Positions 42,667 through 55,290 of a stretch of 64,000 bases of DNA are shown here, in pieces. A program made the position numbers and the translations under genes. The notes under the pieces were generated by a model. It saw only the letters and a list, made by a program, of their open reading frames with translations. It ran no database searches and had not been told where the DNA came from. This DNA is from Hemibagrus wyckioides (Eukaryota > Chordata > Actinopteri > Siluriformes > Bagridae): positions 13,285,705-13,349,704 of the forward strand of contig NC_080726.1 of assembly GCF_019097595.1 (NCBI RefSeq), given 5' to 3'. Position 1 is the stretch's first letter, and each line of letters begins with the position of its first letter.

Positions 42667-43799
42667 GTCTTTTTTTTTTTTACCATCTCTAAGTGTACAG
42701 TTACACTTATTTACATAAACTAACTGGTCAGTAAATCCTGTGGTTGTTAAGTACAAAGTAAATAAATCTTACAATGTTCAAATGTATGTAAATGAATGGA
42801 ATGTAGTCATCCAAAGAATCCATTTTTACGGATACTTTTAATTATCTTTTTTAATTACACCTGTTTTGTACCTGAATTGTATCACATGATATCTTGGTAA
42901 TTACCTTTAACCCAAGCAATAAAGCAGCGTCATCTGGTACTATAGGTCTGAAGTGGTTCTACTTCATTTTATTTAATGTGTCTTTTCTAGAAATGGTAGT
43001 ACATAGCTGTGTACAAACATGCCCACGTGGTAGATTTCTTTACACCATTTTCTCCAGTTTGGTCAGTTGCTAATTCCCACCAAAAAGCTAGCTCTCTCTC
43101 CTATCACATGAAAGCTATGAATAATTTATGAAGAGGGTTTACACTTGCTTAATACAAGACACATAATGCCAGGCATTGCACATATTCAAACTGCTACACA
43201 TGCTACATCACAGAGCAGCTGAACACACTCAGAAGAAAGCTCTAGCTAACTTCTTCCTTGGTGTGTGATACATTTGGCTATTGTATCGCTGATTGACCAG
43301 GAAGCAGTCCTAAGTTCTTGCCAGTTCACAGACATTGCCATGTGCCTGTTTTGTCATGCAATGTTGTGATGGTCAACTGTAACACAAGTTAGAGCTGCTC
43401 TCTGTGGCTTGAGCAGGATTACTTCAGGTTCAATGGTACAGCAGACGTATGATTAATGTCTGCACCATGAGGTGATTGCTCAGATTTGGAAGTGGCTTGA
43501 CAAGGTGCAGATGGACTATGACAGTGCCAAATCAACAAAGTGTCCATTAAACACCCTCTGTACAAGCTTATTTGTTAAGCTGGCTTTAAATGGGCATTTC
43601 TAAAACAGTTCACTTTCAACAGTCACTTTAGCTCAAACAGTTGCATGTTCTGGTAAATAGCTCACCTTCAGTTCATTGGCAGACAGATGATTCTGCAGTG
43701 GGCAAGTAGCTGAATTCAACTGCCTGGTTTAAATTAGTTTGTTTATAGTTTGGGAAATATAACAAATTAAATTCATTAGATAATATTATTTGCAGGTAC
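42667..43799. other. No recognisable gene
   Basis: Spacer between unit 3 and unit 4. An AATAAA occurs near 42,757. No domain or repeat family recognised. Confidence 0.5.
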
Positions 43800-44029
43800 A
43801 AAATGAAAGTTGGACTAAAAAAACTTACAGACCATTTGTAATAGCATTTCTACCTCTTTGTTTTTCCAGTGTTTTCCTGTGTTTCAGGGTTATAGGAAGT
43901 GGCAGTTTATATTTAGTTATAAAAAAGGGTAGACAAAAGACACAACAGTGGTCCCAGATTATCATGTAATACAGTACTGCTGAACTATATCATAGAGTTA
44001 GGACCAAAAGCATTAGTATGATGACCCCA

Positions 44030-44390
44030 GATAGCAAAAGAGGTCTGGCCCAGATCTGACCCACACAATGCACTTACCACATACCACAAAGAATGATGGC
44101 CCTTTGGTGGCCCATATCTGGTTTGCCATAGGTGGGCCACGCATGGGCTAGCACTGGGCCACACTTTTGGCCCAGAACAGGGACCGGGCCACATCTGGCA
44201 TGGACAGACCTAGGCCACATAAACCAAACCATACCCGGGCCACGTCTGGCATGGCATCATATAAACAGTGCCATCACTGCCAGACTTGGTCCACATCTGG
44301 TTGACATACCACTTGCCATGCCAGCACTCAGCCAGCAGTACCGGCTTAATGCCAGATCTGGCCCAGACCCGTCTGTATGTGGGACAGTGG
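44030..44390. repeat. Degenerate array of palindromic GGCCCAGATCTGGC-like units
   Basis: Many variants of GGGCCACATCTGGC / GGCCCAGATCTG in both orientations. The matching place in the 1-1,019 block is uninterrupted (ATGATG then AAAGGGACTGCAATATTG), so it is an insertion. Similar arrays are common in fish MITEs. Confidence 0.65.
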
Positions 44391-45068
44391 TTCAAAGGAC
44401 TGCAATATTGCAATATTAGATTGCAACCATAACATGCTTACACAGGGCACTGGGACTCACAGTATAACGTAAATAACAATGTAAATACAGATATCATTAA
44501 AAAACACCTTCTTAGCCTGCCCATCGGAGCAAGGATGTGGTCTAGCACTGGTTTGTGGAATGGAGGGAGAAGTGAGTGGTAAGAATCACACACATGTGCT
44601 AAATTGTATTAATGACTGTTCTCTGTTGCAGTGAGCTGTGGCGGGGTTAAAAGAAGGGAAGAGGAGAACCAGAGAAGGAGAGCTGAGTACAGAATTCTTG
44701 TGCATATTTAAAATAGAAAGGCTAAAAAGCAAGATAAGCACACTTTCACAGTTTCCTTTTTCCTGAACCTGCTACATTGCCTAACTGTCTTATTTCTACA
44801 CATCTGCATTTTGTAACTGCTGATGTTGTAATATTCTGTACTGACCTGCCGCAGTTGGTGTCACAGTAGAATATACATCATGCACTTCTGAGCTTACTTT
44901 AACCTTAAACAACAGGCTCAAGTGACAACCATTTGGCTAGATTTGAACATTAGTTTTTTGGTTTTGTCTTAATTCCATCTTTTAGTGTATTGTCTCAGTA
45001 TATTTACATGGTACATGCGTTTACACTGTAATGCCTCATTTTAGGTTTTATTTTGTTCTGACTTTTCA

Positions 45069-45130
45069 AGTATCAGTGGCATCCATATGAATTACAAGTA
45101 CATCCCATTCACCAATAGGTTTCAGAACAG
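45069..45130 (+). pseudogene. Relic of a galectin exon, unit 4
   Basis: Reads SGIHMNYKYIPFTN, related to the relics at 3,471, 47,761 and 60,719. Confidence 0.5.
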
Positions 45131-45374
45131 GATCCTGTTCTAGCATTTTTTTTCTAGCATTTTCTCCATATTCCTTATCACATCATCCTCCCAGTAATGT
45201 GAGTGTGGAAGTTATCTCTGAACACCTTTAAGAGCAGTCCTGGTCCACCCACTCCTGGTGGCTATTAAACACAACTGAGGCATATATTATTTTAAATGGA
45301 CAATCTATACACAGATAGAACTATTCACATTCTCTAATAAAAAAAAACACTGATCAGTGGTTATTATTAATCAT

Positions 45375-45470
45375 TAAATGTCCCACCATTTCATAATAAA
45401 TAAATAAATCACAATGTCTAACTCTCTCACTCTCTAAAGATATATATAAGGGGTGTACAAAAGTGAGATA

Positions 45471-45549
<79 letters not shown>

Positions 45550-45602
45550 GACATTGTGATTTATTTATACATAAAAATAATAATGAAATGGTGTGGCATT
45601 TA
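45375..45602. mobile_element. Foldback MITE with (TA)n(GA)n core
   Basis: Left arm AATGTCCCACCATTTCATAA onward is inverted at the right (ATGAAATGGTGTGGCATTTA). The core has (TA)n at 45,475-45,519 and (GA)n to 45,546. A duplicate with a shorter core is at about 48,068-48,296. It marks the deletion junction where exons 1-3 are missing. Confidence 0.65.
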
Positions 45603-45803
45603 ATAATTAATATCATACTTAATAATAATCAATTAATATCAAACTCATATCTCAGTGCAGCATTCTGTATTATATGTTACATGTAGAACATACAGAACAA
45701 ACACATTTTAGGGTATCTCAGTGTCTCATCTTCTGCCTCTGAATAAAATACCATAATGCATTGTTTTAGGATACATGCTGATCTTAACATTATGTTTTTA
45801 TAG

Positions 45804-45923
45804 ATAAGTGTCAATGGCATCCATGTCATGGATTACATGCACCGTATCCCATTCAACATGGTGGACACTATCGTAGTGGATGGGATGGTGGAGGTTAAGA
45901 CCATCAGTTTCCAGGATCCTGTG
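45804..45923 (+). CDS. Galectin unit 4, exon 4 (first copy)
   Basis: 120 nt, splice sites intact, differing from unit 2 only near the end (QDPV). The N-CRD exons before it are absent, so it is an orphan exon. Confidence 0.75.
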
Positions 45924-46433
45924 GTGAGAAGGACCATACCCTTAACTTAAATATAAATACATACCTATTGCTATCTATTCATCTAGTGTAAAGTAGAGGA
46001 CATGAATGTGGAACTACATTGTAGAATGTAGAAACTAAGCTATTTTGGGGCATAATATTCATGTTTTGTTTTTTTTTGAGTAGCCTAGAAAATACATCTA
46101 CATGCACAGGAGAAACCTGAGTCATTAATAATACAGTGGGTAGTGGAACTCAATCAAAATACCCCAACATGTAAAAACTACTATTACTATCCTGTGTTTA
46201 TGTACAAAGCACATCAAAGATTCCATACAAATGATAATGATATGCATTTCTGTCAGCCCAAATGTACTCCAAAGTTTTTAGAAATGCTCAAACATTTTTT
46301 GATGATGCAAAAATTGTCCTTAACACAAAAAAATCTTGCAAAATAATAACTTGTAATTTATTAAATATATTGTTATTTGCATATCTGAGGCTTCTAGAAT
46401 ATATGGTTAAAGTGATATGAAAGCAGAGGTGTC

Positions 46434-46619
46434 CACGCTTATCCGCAAAGGGCCAGTGTGGATGCAGGTTTTCATATTAATCCAGCAGGAGCCACACCTG
46501 AGTCCACCTGTTTAATCAGTTGATCTTGGCTTTCAATAGACTCAGTTGTAGCTTCTGTTAGGTTGGAATGAAAACCTGCACCCACACCGGCCCATTCCTG
46601 ACAAGACTGGACATACCTG
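46434..46619. mobile_element. hAT-type MITE with intact 8-bp target duplication
   Basis: Same element as at 28,572. TATGAAAG is found directly on both sides (46,426-46,433 and 46,620-46,627), the hallmark of hAT insertion. Its duplicate is at about 49,116-49,311. Confidence 0.9.
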
Positions 46620-46699
46620 TATGAAAGTATAGAAGACGTGAATTTCATTTACTCTTATGACTGCCTGCAATAACCATGTCTTGTATTCTTCATCATTAG

Positions 46700-47394
46700 T
46701 GTGTGCCATACAGAACCACCATGTATGGTGGAATGTGGGCTGGCAAAAACATTGTCATTCAAGGGCTGGTTAATCCTCAGGCTTCCAGGTGAGATGCTAG
46801 ACTTGTTCTGTGCCTCTGCAAAATTATATTCTACATATTTATCTTTTATCTTTGAGCTGAAACTGTGTTACCAAGTACCTGGAAAGCCTGATTGAAAGAA
46901 AGCCAGATTTGATCTAAAACAATGATTGATATTCTGGTTTGGAGAAGATCACCACCTGCAGATCAGCATGCCACATTCTAGGCCTAGAAGATTTTGGTAT
47001 AAATGATGCACAAAATATTTCTTGAAATTGTATCTGGTACTTGTGTTAACAGATTTGAGATTAACCTGGGTCACAAAGATGGGATTGCATTTCACTACAA
47101 TCTTCGCTTTGATCAGAACAAAGTTGTATGCAATACCAAATCAATGGATGAGTGGGGCTTAGAGGAGCGCTCTGGAGAAATACCATTTGAAAAGGGACAA
47201 AACTTCCATGTATGTACTGCAAATTATAAGGGAATTTTGTTCATTTTTTACCTTATTTATAGGACAAATATATTCAAGTTTGTTTGTGTGGCTGATACAA
47301 ATAATATTACTTAAAGTGAAAATTAATTTAAAACATCTGATCATATCATTTACCTGTGTCACATTCCTTTCAGATAATCATCTCCTGTACTACT
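46700..47394 (+). pseudogene. Galectin unit 4, cassette a, truncated
   Basis: Exons 46,700-46,788 and 47,053-47,209 are full-length with good splice sites. The second reads HYNLRF (Pro of NPR to Leu) with VVCN and WGLEER intact. The last exon starts at 47,374 (IISCTT) but is cut after 21 nt by the duplication junction and runs to a stop in foreign sequence. Confidence 0.85.
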
Positions 47395-47760
47395 TGTTCA
47401 TATTTAAAATAGAAAGGCTAAAAAGCAAGATAAGCACACTTTCACAGTTTCCTTTTTCCTGAACCTGCTACAATGCCTAACTGTCTTATTTCTACACATC
47501 TGCATTTTGTAACTGCTGATGTTGTAATATTCTGTACTGACCTGCTGCAGTTGGTGTCACAGTAGAATATACATCATGCACTTCTGAGCTTACTTTAACC
47601 TTAAACAACAGGCTGAAGTGACAACCATTTGGCTAGATTTGAACATTAGTTTTTTGGTTTTGTCTTAATTCCATCTTTTAGTGTATTGTCTCAGTATATT
47701 TACATGGTACATGCATTTACACTGTAATGCCTCATTTTAGGTTGTATTTTGTTCTGACTT

Positions 47761-47825
47761 TTCAAGTATCAATGGCATCCATATGAATTACAAGTACATC
47801 CCATTCACCAATAGGTTTCAGAACA
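47761..47825 (+). pseudogene. Relic of a galectin exon, unit 4 duplicate
   Basis: Duplicate of 45,069. Reads INGIHMNYKYIPFTN. Confidence 0.5.
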
Positions 47826-48194
47826 GGATCCTGTTCTAGCATTTTCTTCTAGCATTTTCTCCATATTCTTTATCACATCATCCTCCCAGTAATGTGAGTG
47901 TGGAAGTTATCTCTGAACACCTTTAAGAGCAGTCCTGGTCCACCCACTCCTGGTGGCTATTAAACACAACTGAGGCATATATTATTTTAAATGGACAATC
48001 TATACACAGATAGAACTATTCACATTCTCTAATAAAAAAAAACACTGATCAGTGGTTATTATTAATTATTAAATGTCCCACCATTTCATAATAAATAAAT
48101 AAATCACAATGTGTAACTCTCTCACTATCTAAAGATATAATAAAATATTTACAAAAATGTGAGGGGTGTACTCACTTTTGTGAGATACTGTGTG

Positions 48195-48250
<56 letters not shown>

Positions 48251-48494
48251 GACATTGTGATTTAAAAATAATAATGAAATGGTGTGACATTTAATAATTA
48301 ATATCATACTTAATAATAATCAATTAATATCAAACTCATATCTCAGTGCAGCATTCTGTATTATATGTTACATGTAGAACATACAGAACAAACACATTTT
48401 AGGGTATCTCAGTGTCTCATCTTCTGCCTCTGAATAAAATACCATAATGCATTGTTTTAGGATACATGCTGATCTTAACATTATGTTTTCATAG

Positions 48495-48614
48495 ATAAGT
48501 GTCAATGGCATCCATGTCATGGATTACATGCACCGTATCCCATTCAACATGGTGGACACTATCGTAGTGGATGGGATGGTGGAGGTTAAGACCATCAGTT
48601 TCCAGGATCCTGTG
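48495..48614 (+). CDS. Galectin unit 4, exon 4 (second copy)
   Basis: 120 nt duplicate of 45,804-45,923, donor GTGAGT. Orphan exon. Confidence 0.75.
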
Positions 48615-49383
48615 GTGAGTAGGACCATACCCTTAACTTAAATATAAATACATACCTATTGCTATCTATTCATCTAGTGTAAAGTAGAGGACATGAATGT
48701 GGAACTACATTGTAGAATGTAGAAACTAAGCTATTTTGGGGCATAATATTCATGTTTTGTTTTTTTTTGAGTAGCCTAGAAAATACATCTACATGCACAG
48801 GAGAAACCTGAGTCATTAATAATACAGTGGGTAGTGGAACTCAATCAAAATACCCCAACATGTAAAAACTACTATTACTATCCTGTGTTTATGTACAAAG
48901 CACATCAAAGATTCCATACAAATGATAATGATATGCATTTCTGTCAGCCCAAATGTACTCCAAAGTTTTTAGAAATGCTCAAACATTTTTTGATGATGCA
49001 AAAATTGTCCTTAACACAAAAAAAATCTTGCAAAATAATAACTTGTAATTTATTAAATATATTGTTATTTGCATATCTGAGGCTTCTAGAATATATGGTG
49101 AAAGTGATATGAAAGCAGAGGTGTCCACGCTTATCCGCAAAGGGCCAGTGTGGATGCAGGTTTTCATATTAATCCAGCAGGAGCCACACCTGAGTCCAGC
49201 TGTTTAATCAGTTGATCTTGGCTTTCAATAGACTCAGTTGTAGCTTCTGTTAGGTTGGAATGAAAACCTGCACCCACACCGGCCCATTCCTGACAAGACT
49301 GGACATACCTGTATAGAAGATGTGAATTTCATTTAATCTCATGATTGCCTGCAATAACCATGTCTTGTATTCTTCATCATTAG

Positions 49384-49661
49384 TGTGTGCCATACAAAAC
49401 CACCATGTATGGTGGAATGTGGGCTGGCAAAAAGATTGTCACTCAAGGGCTGGTTAATCCTCAGGCTTCCAGGTGAGATGCTAGACTTGTTCTGTGCCTC
49501 TGCAAAATTATAGTCTTTTACATTGCCTAACTGTCTTATTTGTACACATCTGCATTTTGTAACTGCATTTTGTAACCTACAAGCACCGCTTCACCAACCT
49601 GTGGGAGATTGATGCTCTGGAGGTGTCTGGTGACCTGAGGTTGAATGAGGTATACGCTTAG
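49384..49661 (+). pseudogene. Galectin unit 4 duplicate, cassette remnant
   Basis: Exon 49,384-49,472 is full-length (I to T change in KKIVTQ). The sugar-binding exon is deleted. The 3' part of a last exon (about 49,575-49,661, FTNLWEIDALEVSGDLRLNE, ends TAG) is joined directly to duplicated intronic DNA. AATAAA tract follows at 49,766. Confidence 0.83.
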
Positions 49662-50099
49662 CTAAGAAATTTTAAATTGGATATTTTTGTCTAATATTTT
49701 GTCTGGAACAATTTTACCAAGTCACCGTCACATTTTATCTGTAAACAGAGAAGTATGCAGAAAAAAAATAAATAAATAAATTAAATGGGAGGATTTTAAA
49801 TAAAAGCACTCTTAAATCATGGCCTGCTTCTGTTTTTCATGAATTTAATGATTTAAATGTGATTAATAAAATAGTTATTGGGCCGAGGCAGGTGGGCTCA
49901 CACAAGGCATTACGAACATACATACGTTCTTACACACCCTGAGGCAATTCAGAGTAGTAAACTCACCTACCAGCATGTTTTAAGGAGGTATGAGTAAACT
50001 AAAATAACTGGAGGAAAGCCACTCAGACAAAAAAAGTTCAATTGTTTCCCAGTTAATCACATTTCTTTTCTATTAACATATAGAAGCAAAAACAGCTTT

Positions 50100-51960
50100 G
50101 CTTTGTTTGGTTGTTTGCTCTATTATATAATTGTTTTATAGTAATCTTTAAATGCATCTGCTATTTCTTTAGGATGTTATAATACCTGAAAATTGATATC
50201 TATTTTTCGGGACAGCTCTACTAGATTGGGCCTTACGTAGTTAGAAAGCAAGTAGCCGACTTGCTCTATTACCAAATTCATTATATTTTCTCATATATTT
50301 TGGAGTTTTAAAATAACAGGGCAATGGTCTGAAAGGGTAATGGGCTCTATATTGCACTCCGATACTCTGTGCAATTCAGTTTTTTAAATGTAGAAAACAT
50401 CCAGTCTAGAAAAGCTCCCAAGTGTTTGTGACATAAATGTGAAGTCTTTTTTTCTTATGGGTGAAGGTATCTCCAAATGTTAACCAACCCTAGCTCATTC
50501 ATCATCCCCAGAGCTGCATTTGTTTTACGTGATTGGGGCCTCTTTTCTATTGGCAACCTGTCCATATACAAGTTTAAGACACAGTTGAAATCTCCACCTA
50601 TCACTACAATGCTGTTTGATTTATTTGTCACAAGTGAGAGATTTTCATAAAAAGATATGGATAATCTTCATTTGGTGCATATAAATTTAAAAAAAGTTTT
50701 TTTTTTTCCCCATGGCATATCTGTCATTTTTATCCTTAAACAATTTTTTAGCTGTGAAATAGACAGCCTTACTAATAAGAATGGCAACCCCCCTTTTTCT
50801 CCCTCCACCACAGGACGCACTGAAGACCTGATCCACCCAATCTGTTTTCAACTTTAAATGCTCTTTGTCTGAGAGATGAGTCTCTTGAAACATGGCAGCA
50901 CTACACTTTAATGTATGAAGCTGGTCCAGTATTTTTTCCTCTTCACAAGTCTACCTATTCCCTTCACATTATAATTAACACAAGTTAAACTTTCCATGGT
51001 TATTAATTCAATTAAATGCCTTCTTACATTGCCACATTGGGCTGATCACAAAACCAGAACCAATTAGTGAGTCTATTTAAGTATACCCTTAAAGCATTAC
51101 TGTTGTCAAGGAAGACAGAACAGTGAACTGTTTACACTTTGCATAGCATAAATTCCCCAAAACATAACTAAAAAAGGCAACCAGTTCCCTATTGAAAGTG
51201 ATCAGAGAGTTGTGACTCAGTTTCTCTGAGGGAAAAACAACATTTTGCGTGTATGGCCCAGCAGGCAAGTGTCGTCCACTCATTAAGTGTTATTACGTCT
51301 GCTATTACTGAAAAAAACAACAAAATTTACCAGTCTTAATGTAATCACTGTATTAATCGCATCGCATTGCAGACTCTATTATATCCCTCCCGTTAATATA
51401 CATGAGGTCTTACCTTGCGTTCACAGAGATATGAAAGGGGAATGAGAAACAATAATTATAGATCCTAACTGTATTTGTTCATGGAAACCATACAACTATA
51501 TCATCTGCTCAGGAAAGAGAGCTTTAACATCCGTGTCTGACAACGCTTGATTAATCCGGCGACGGCCTCCTCTCCACATCTGCCACAGGGCTTTTGACAG
51601 CTCCATCTCCAATGCGTTGCTTTCCCCACTTACATCTTGATACCGAGCTCCTGTAGTGTTGTCAGGGCATCCGCCAGAGTAGAGGACATTTTGTCACCGG
51701 TATTCAAGCTAATCTTCAACTGTTTAGGGTCGAAGCTCCGAGGCTACCGCGCCTATTGGTCTGGGTAGTTCCATTTCATTTGGCTTGGGAGCCAATGCTC
51801 TGTGGGCCCTCTTGATTTTTATGTGACTGTCGGAGAGAGAGTTTAAAGTTGTAGTGAGTAAGACTTTCAAAGTCTCGACTGGATCATTCCTTTCTTCGCT
51901 GTTTTCGGGCACTTGATAGATTCTAAAGTTATTCCGTCTTAGCCTGTTTTGCAGATGATC
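50100..51960 (-). mobile_element. L1/Tx1-like LINE, copy 3 (3' truncated)
   Basis: Collinear with copies 1 and 2 but starts inside the endonuclease half. Minus frame 50,687-50,893 begins [16 protein letters not shown] and contains RGVAILISKAVYF, an APE-type endonuclease. Frame 51,724-51,912 (PENSEERNDPVETLKVLL, IKRAHRALAPKP) is L1 ORF1 RNA-binding sequence. Degenerate. Confidence 0.83.
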
Positions 51961-52953
51961 GCACCTGATAGATACCTGCAGCAGGTATTAAATTGCCCTC
52001 CCATGCTCTCGCAAACTCTCGCGTTACAGAGTTTTCCATATTACAGTATACCATTATGCCTATAGATGAATAAATCCCTTAAGCTTTAAAAATAAATCAT
52101 CACCAAAATAAAAAAAATTATTAAATGTAAATAAATTAGTTATAAAATGCATTTGCTCATATGCATTCATTATTTAAGGGATGCTTATTGAGAAGAGAGA
52201 CCATGTCTCAACCCCATTGACACATTGTCCTCACCCTGACACCAGATCTGTCCTCACTAATGCTCTTGTGAATGTACAAACTCCCAGAGCCACGCTTCAA
52301 AGCAGCCAGGTGTGTGTGGGCGACCTCAGCTTTGTTGGTAAACTGATAAAAGAAACATAGAACCAGATTTCCCACTGAAAATCAAGCACAATTAAACAGA
52401 GTTTAGGATCCTTCTTTCTATGACTGGTGTTGCAATGATATTCTCCTGAAAAAGTTTGACAGGCTCCAACTAACGCTAATAATGTGTAGACATTGTTATG
52501 TAATTATTGTTAAAATACAACACTCTTTGTTCAGTTTAAAGAGATATTAATGCCTTATTATAAGACAAAACTGAAACCCACCAGGTTTCTCTACAATGAC
52601 TACACAACTTATCTGTGGCTAACAGTGAATCTCCACCCACTTTCTATAAAATTTACGAAGAATTGTTCAGAAGTTAGATGGTGAGTTAGAGAAAGCTGCA
52701 TTAATAAGATAAAAACAAAAAACAAACAATCAAAAACCCACAACAGTAATCAATCGGACTGCATGAGCTATTTCTCAAACCAGTAAGTTGGGTTTTTTTT
52801 CTGTTTCATTATTGACAACATTATGGTTGAAAATCAACTATTTTAAATAGGTTTTACATAGTGTGAATTAAATAATTTATACACAGACACACACCAAAAC
52901 TTTTCTTTTACTAGGTAAGCTGATGCTCCATCAGTTTCCAGTGGGGGGGGGGC
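51961..52953. other. No recognisable gene
   Basis: AT-rich. The part near 52,200-52,340 (CTCAACCCCATTGACACATT onward) looks repeat-derived, but I cannot assign it. Confidence 0.45.
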
Positions 52954-53322
52954 TGTGGTGGAGATCCATCTTAATTCAAAGATATAACAGAGCAAATAAC
53001 AGAGGAGTCGTGTACAAGCAAGAGCAAGATTGTACGTCTGTCACTTGAACACTTAGAAATGAGCATGGAGAGAGGTACTTCCCCTTTCTAGAATGCTCTC
53101 TAATAGCATTCTCCTGCAGCTGCCCCTACTTTCTGTTCTTTATGATTTATTATTCATGCCACATAAGGGATTGTTTTTCACTTTTCTTGACTGAAGTTGA
53201 CTTTCACACCAACACACACACACACACACACACACATACACACACATGATTTGTGTGCTCAAACACTACTGAGCACACAAATCATACACAGAATAATTAA
53301 AAAAATTAATTTTCCCGTTACA
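52954..53322 (-). repeat. Retroviral LTR (3' LTR of remnant 2)
   Basis: TGTGGTGGAGATCCATC to CCCGTTACA on the plus strand, with an internal CA microsatellite (about 53,214-53,240). Matches 23,791-24,217. Confidence 0.75.
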
Positions 53323-53581
53323 TTTCCCTCCTTTTGTCCCTAAGGGACAACTTCACTCTAGACAAAATTAATTTATTATGGTTAGTGAGCATTTGAATAC
53401 ATCTCAGATTTACGGAATCCCAGAGACGCCATGTGATATTATTATTTTTGCTTTAGTTTTCTCATGTGACCCTGTGACCCAAATCTAGTACTAAAATAAT
53501 CTACTTGGACACCCCCACAAGGTACACCTCTTCTTATCCCAAAAAATGGCTTCACTGATTTTTATTCATTTGTTTATTTTC

Positions 53582-53585
<4 letters not shown>

Positions 53586-53625
<40 letters not shown>
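53586..53625. repeat. (TA)n microsatellite
   Basis: About 20 TA units abutting the Tc1 end at 53,625. Confidence 0.95.
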
Positions 53626-53628
<3 letters not shown>

Positions 53629-54895
53629 GTTGGACAATGAAACTGAAACGCCTGATTTTAGACCACAATAATTCATTAGTATGGTGTAGGGCCTCCTTTT
53701 GTGGCCAATACAGCATCAATTCATCTTGGGAATGACAGATACAAGTCCTGCACAGTGGCCAGAGGGATTTTAAGCTATTCTTCTTGCAGAATAGTGGCCA
53801 GGTCACTACGTGATTCTGGTGGAGGAAAACATTTCCTGACTCACTCCTCCAAAACACCCCAAAGTGGCTCAATAATATTTAGATCTGGTGACTGTGCAGG
53901 CCATGGGAGATGTTCAGCTTCACTTTCATGTTCATCAAACCACTCTGTCACCAGTCTTGCTGTGTGTATTGGTGCATTATCATCCTGATACACGACACCG
54001 CCTTCAGGATACAATGTTTGAACCATTGGGTGCACATGGTCCTCCAGAATGGTTCAGTAGTCATTGGCAGTGATGCACCCATCTAGCACAAGTATTGGGC
54101 CTAGGGAATGCCATGATATTGCAACCCAAACCATCACTGATCCACCCCCATGCTTCACTCTGGGCATGCAACAGTCTGGGTGGTACGCTTCTTTGGGGCT
54201 TCTCCACACCGTAACTCTCCCAGATGTGGGAAAGACAGTGAAGGTGGACTCATCAGAGAACAATACATGTTTCACATTGTCCACAGCCCAAGATTTTCGC
54301 TGCTGGCACTATTGAAACCGACATTTGGCATTGGCACGAGTGACCAAAGGTTTGGCTATAGCAGCCCAGCCATGTACATTGACCCTGTGGAGCTCCCGAT
54401 GGACAGTTTTGGTGGAAACAGGAGAGTTGAGGTGCACATTTAATTCTGCAGTGAGTTGGGCTGCTGTGGTTTTATGTTTTTTGGATACAATCCGGGTTAG
54501 CACCCGGACATCCCTTTCAGACAGCTTCCTCTTGCTTCCACAGTTACTCATGTTGGATGTGGTTCGTCCTTCTTGGTGGTATGCTGACATTATCCTGGAT
54601 AACGTGGCTCTTGATACATCACAAAGACTTGCTGTCTTAGTCACAGATGCGCCAGCGAGACATGCACCAATTAGACATGTCCTCTTTTGAACTCTGATAT
54701 GTCACCCATAATGTTGTGTGCATTGCAATATTTTAAGCAAAACTGTGCTATTACTCTGCTAATTAAACCTTCACACTCTGCTCTTACTGGTGGAATGTGC
54801 AATCAATGAAGATTGGCCGCCAGGCTGGTCAGATTTAGCCATGAAACCTCCAACACTAAATTGGCCAGTGTTTCAGTTTTATTGTCCAACCCCTG
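53625..54895 (-). mobile_element. Tc1/mariner element 3
   Basis: 1.27 kb with inverted ends AGGGGTTGGACAATGAAACT and TTTTATTGTCCAACCCCTG, in TA-rich flanks. It belongs to a different family from elements 1/2 and 4/5. It is nested in the foldback element. Confidence 0.88.
53700..54644 (-). pseudogene. Tc1 transposase of element 3, broken into frames
   Basis: From the N-terminus: 54,309-54,644 (HTH: KTASLCDVSRATLSRIMSAY, LNSPVSTKTVHRELHRV), 54,054-54,284 (VLFSDESTFTVF, first catalytic Asp; GGGSVMVWVAI), and 53,841-54,035 (VYQDDNAPIHTARL second Asp; SPDLNIIEPLWGVLEE Glu), ending in GGPTPY near 53,700. The DD34E set is present but the frame is interrupted by stops and shifts. Confidence 0.85.
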
Positions 54896-54970
54896 TATAT
54901 ATATATTTTTTTATATTTATATTACACATACACACACACACACACACATATACATATACACACACATATA

Positions 54971-55290
54971 CAGTGTCTCACAAAAGTATTTTTGTAAATA
55001 TTTTATTATATCTTTTCATGTGACAACACTGAAGAAATGACACTCTGCTACAATTTAAAGTAGTCAGTGTACAGCCTGTATATCAGTGTAAATTTGCTGT
55101 CCCACATTGGACATTTCCACTTAGGGGTGTACTCACTTTTGTTGCCAACGGTTTAGACATTAATGGCTGTGTGTTGAGTTATTTTGAGGGGACAGCTAGG
55201 CTGTATACTCACTACTCACTACATTGTAGCAGAGTGTCATTTCTTCAGTGTTGTCACATGAAAAGATATAATAAAATATTTACAAAAATG
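54971..55290. mobile_element. Palindromic MITE (Tc1/mariner-related)
   Basis: Left arm CAGTGTCTCACAAAAGTATT... with TATCTTTTCATGTGACAACA is inverted at right (GTTGTCACATGAAAAGATA). Arms are about 70-85 bp. A piece of the same family lies beside the TA tracts at 45,440 and 48,160 (GTGTACTCACTTTTGTGAGA). No coding. Confidence 0.7.

Larger units (their letters stand above)
43800..45350. repeat. 5' flanking block of galectin unit 4
   Basis: Homologous to 1-1,010 and 3,280-3,770 of the window. It lacks the Tc1 element found in unit 1 and carries its own repeat (44,030-44,390). The galectin exon relic is at 45,069. Exon 1, exon 2 and exon 3 do not follow. Confidence 0.7.
44694..49500. repeat. 2.69-kb tandem duplication within unit 4
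   Basis: 44,694-47,390 and 47,396 to about 49,500 are the same sequence offset by 2,691 bp (for example exon 4 at 45,804 and 48,495). The left junction falls inside the last galectin exon at about 47,394. Confidence 0.9.
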
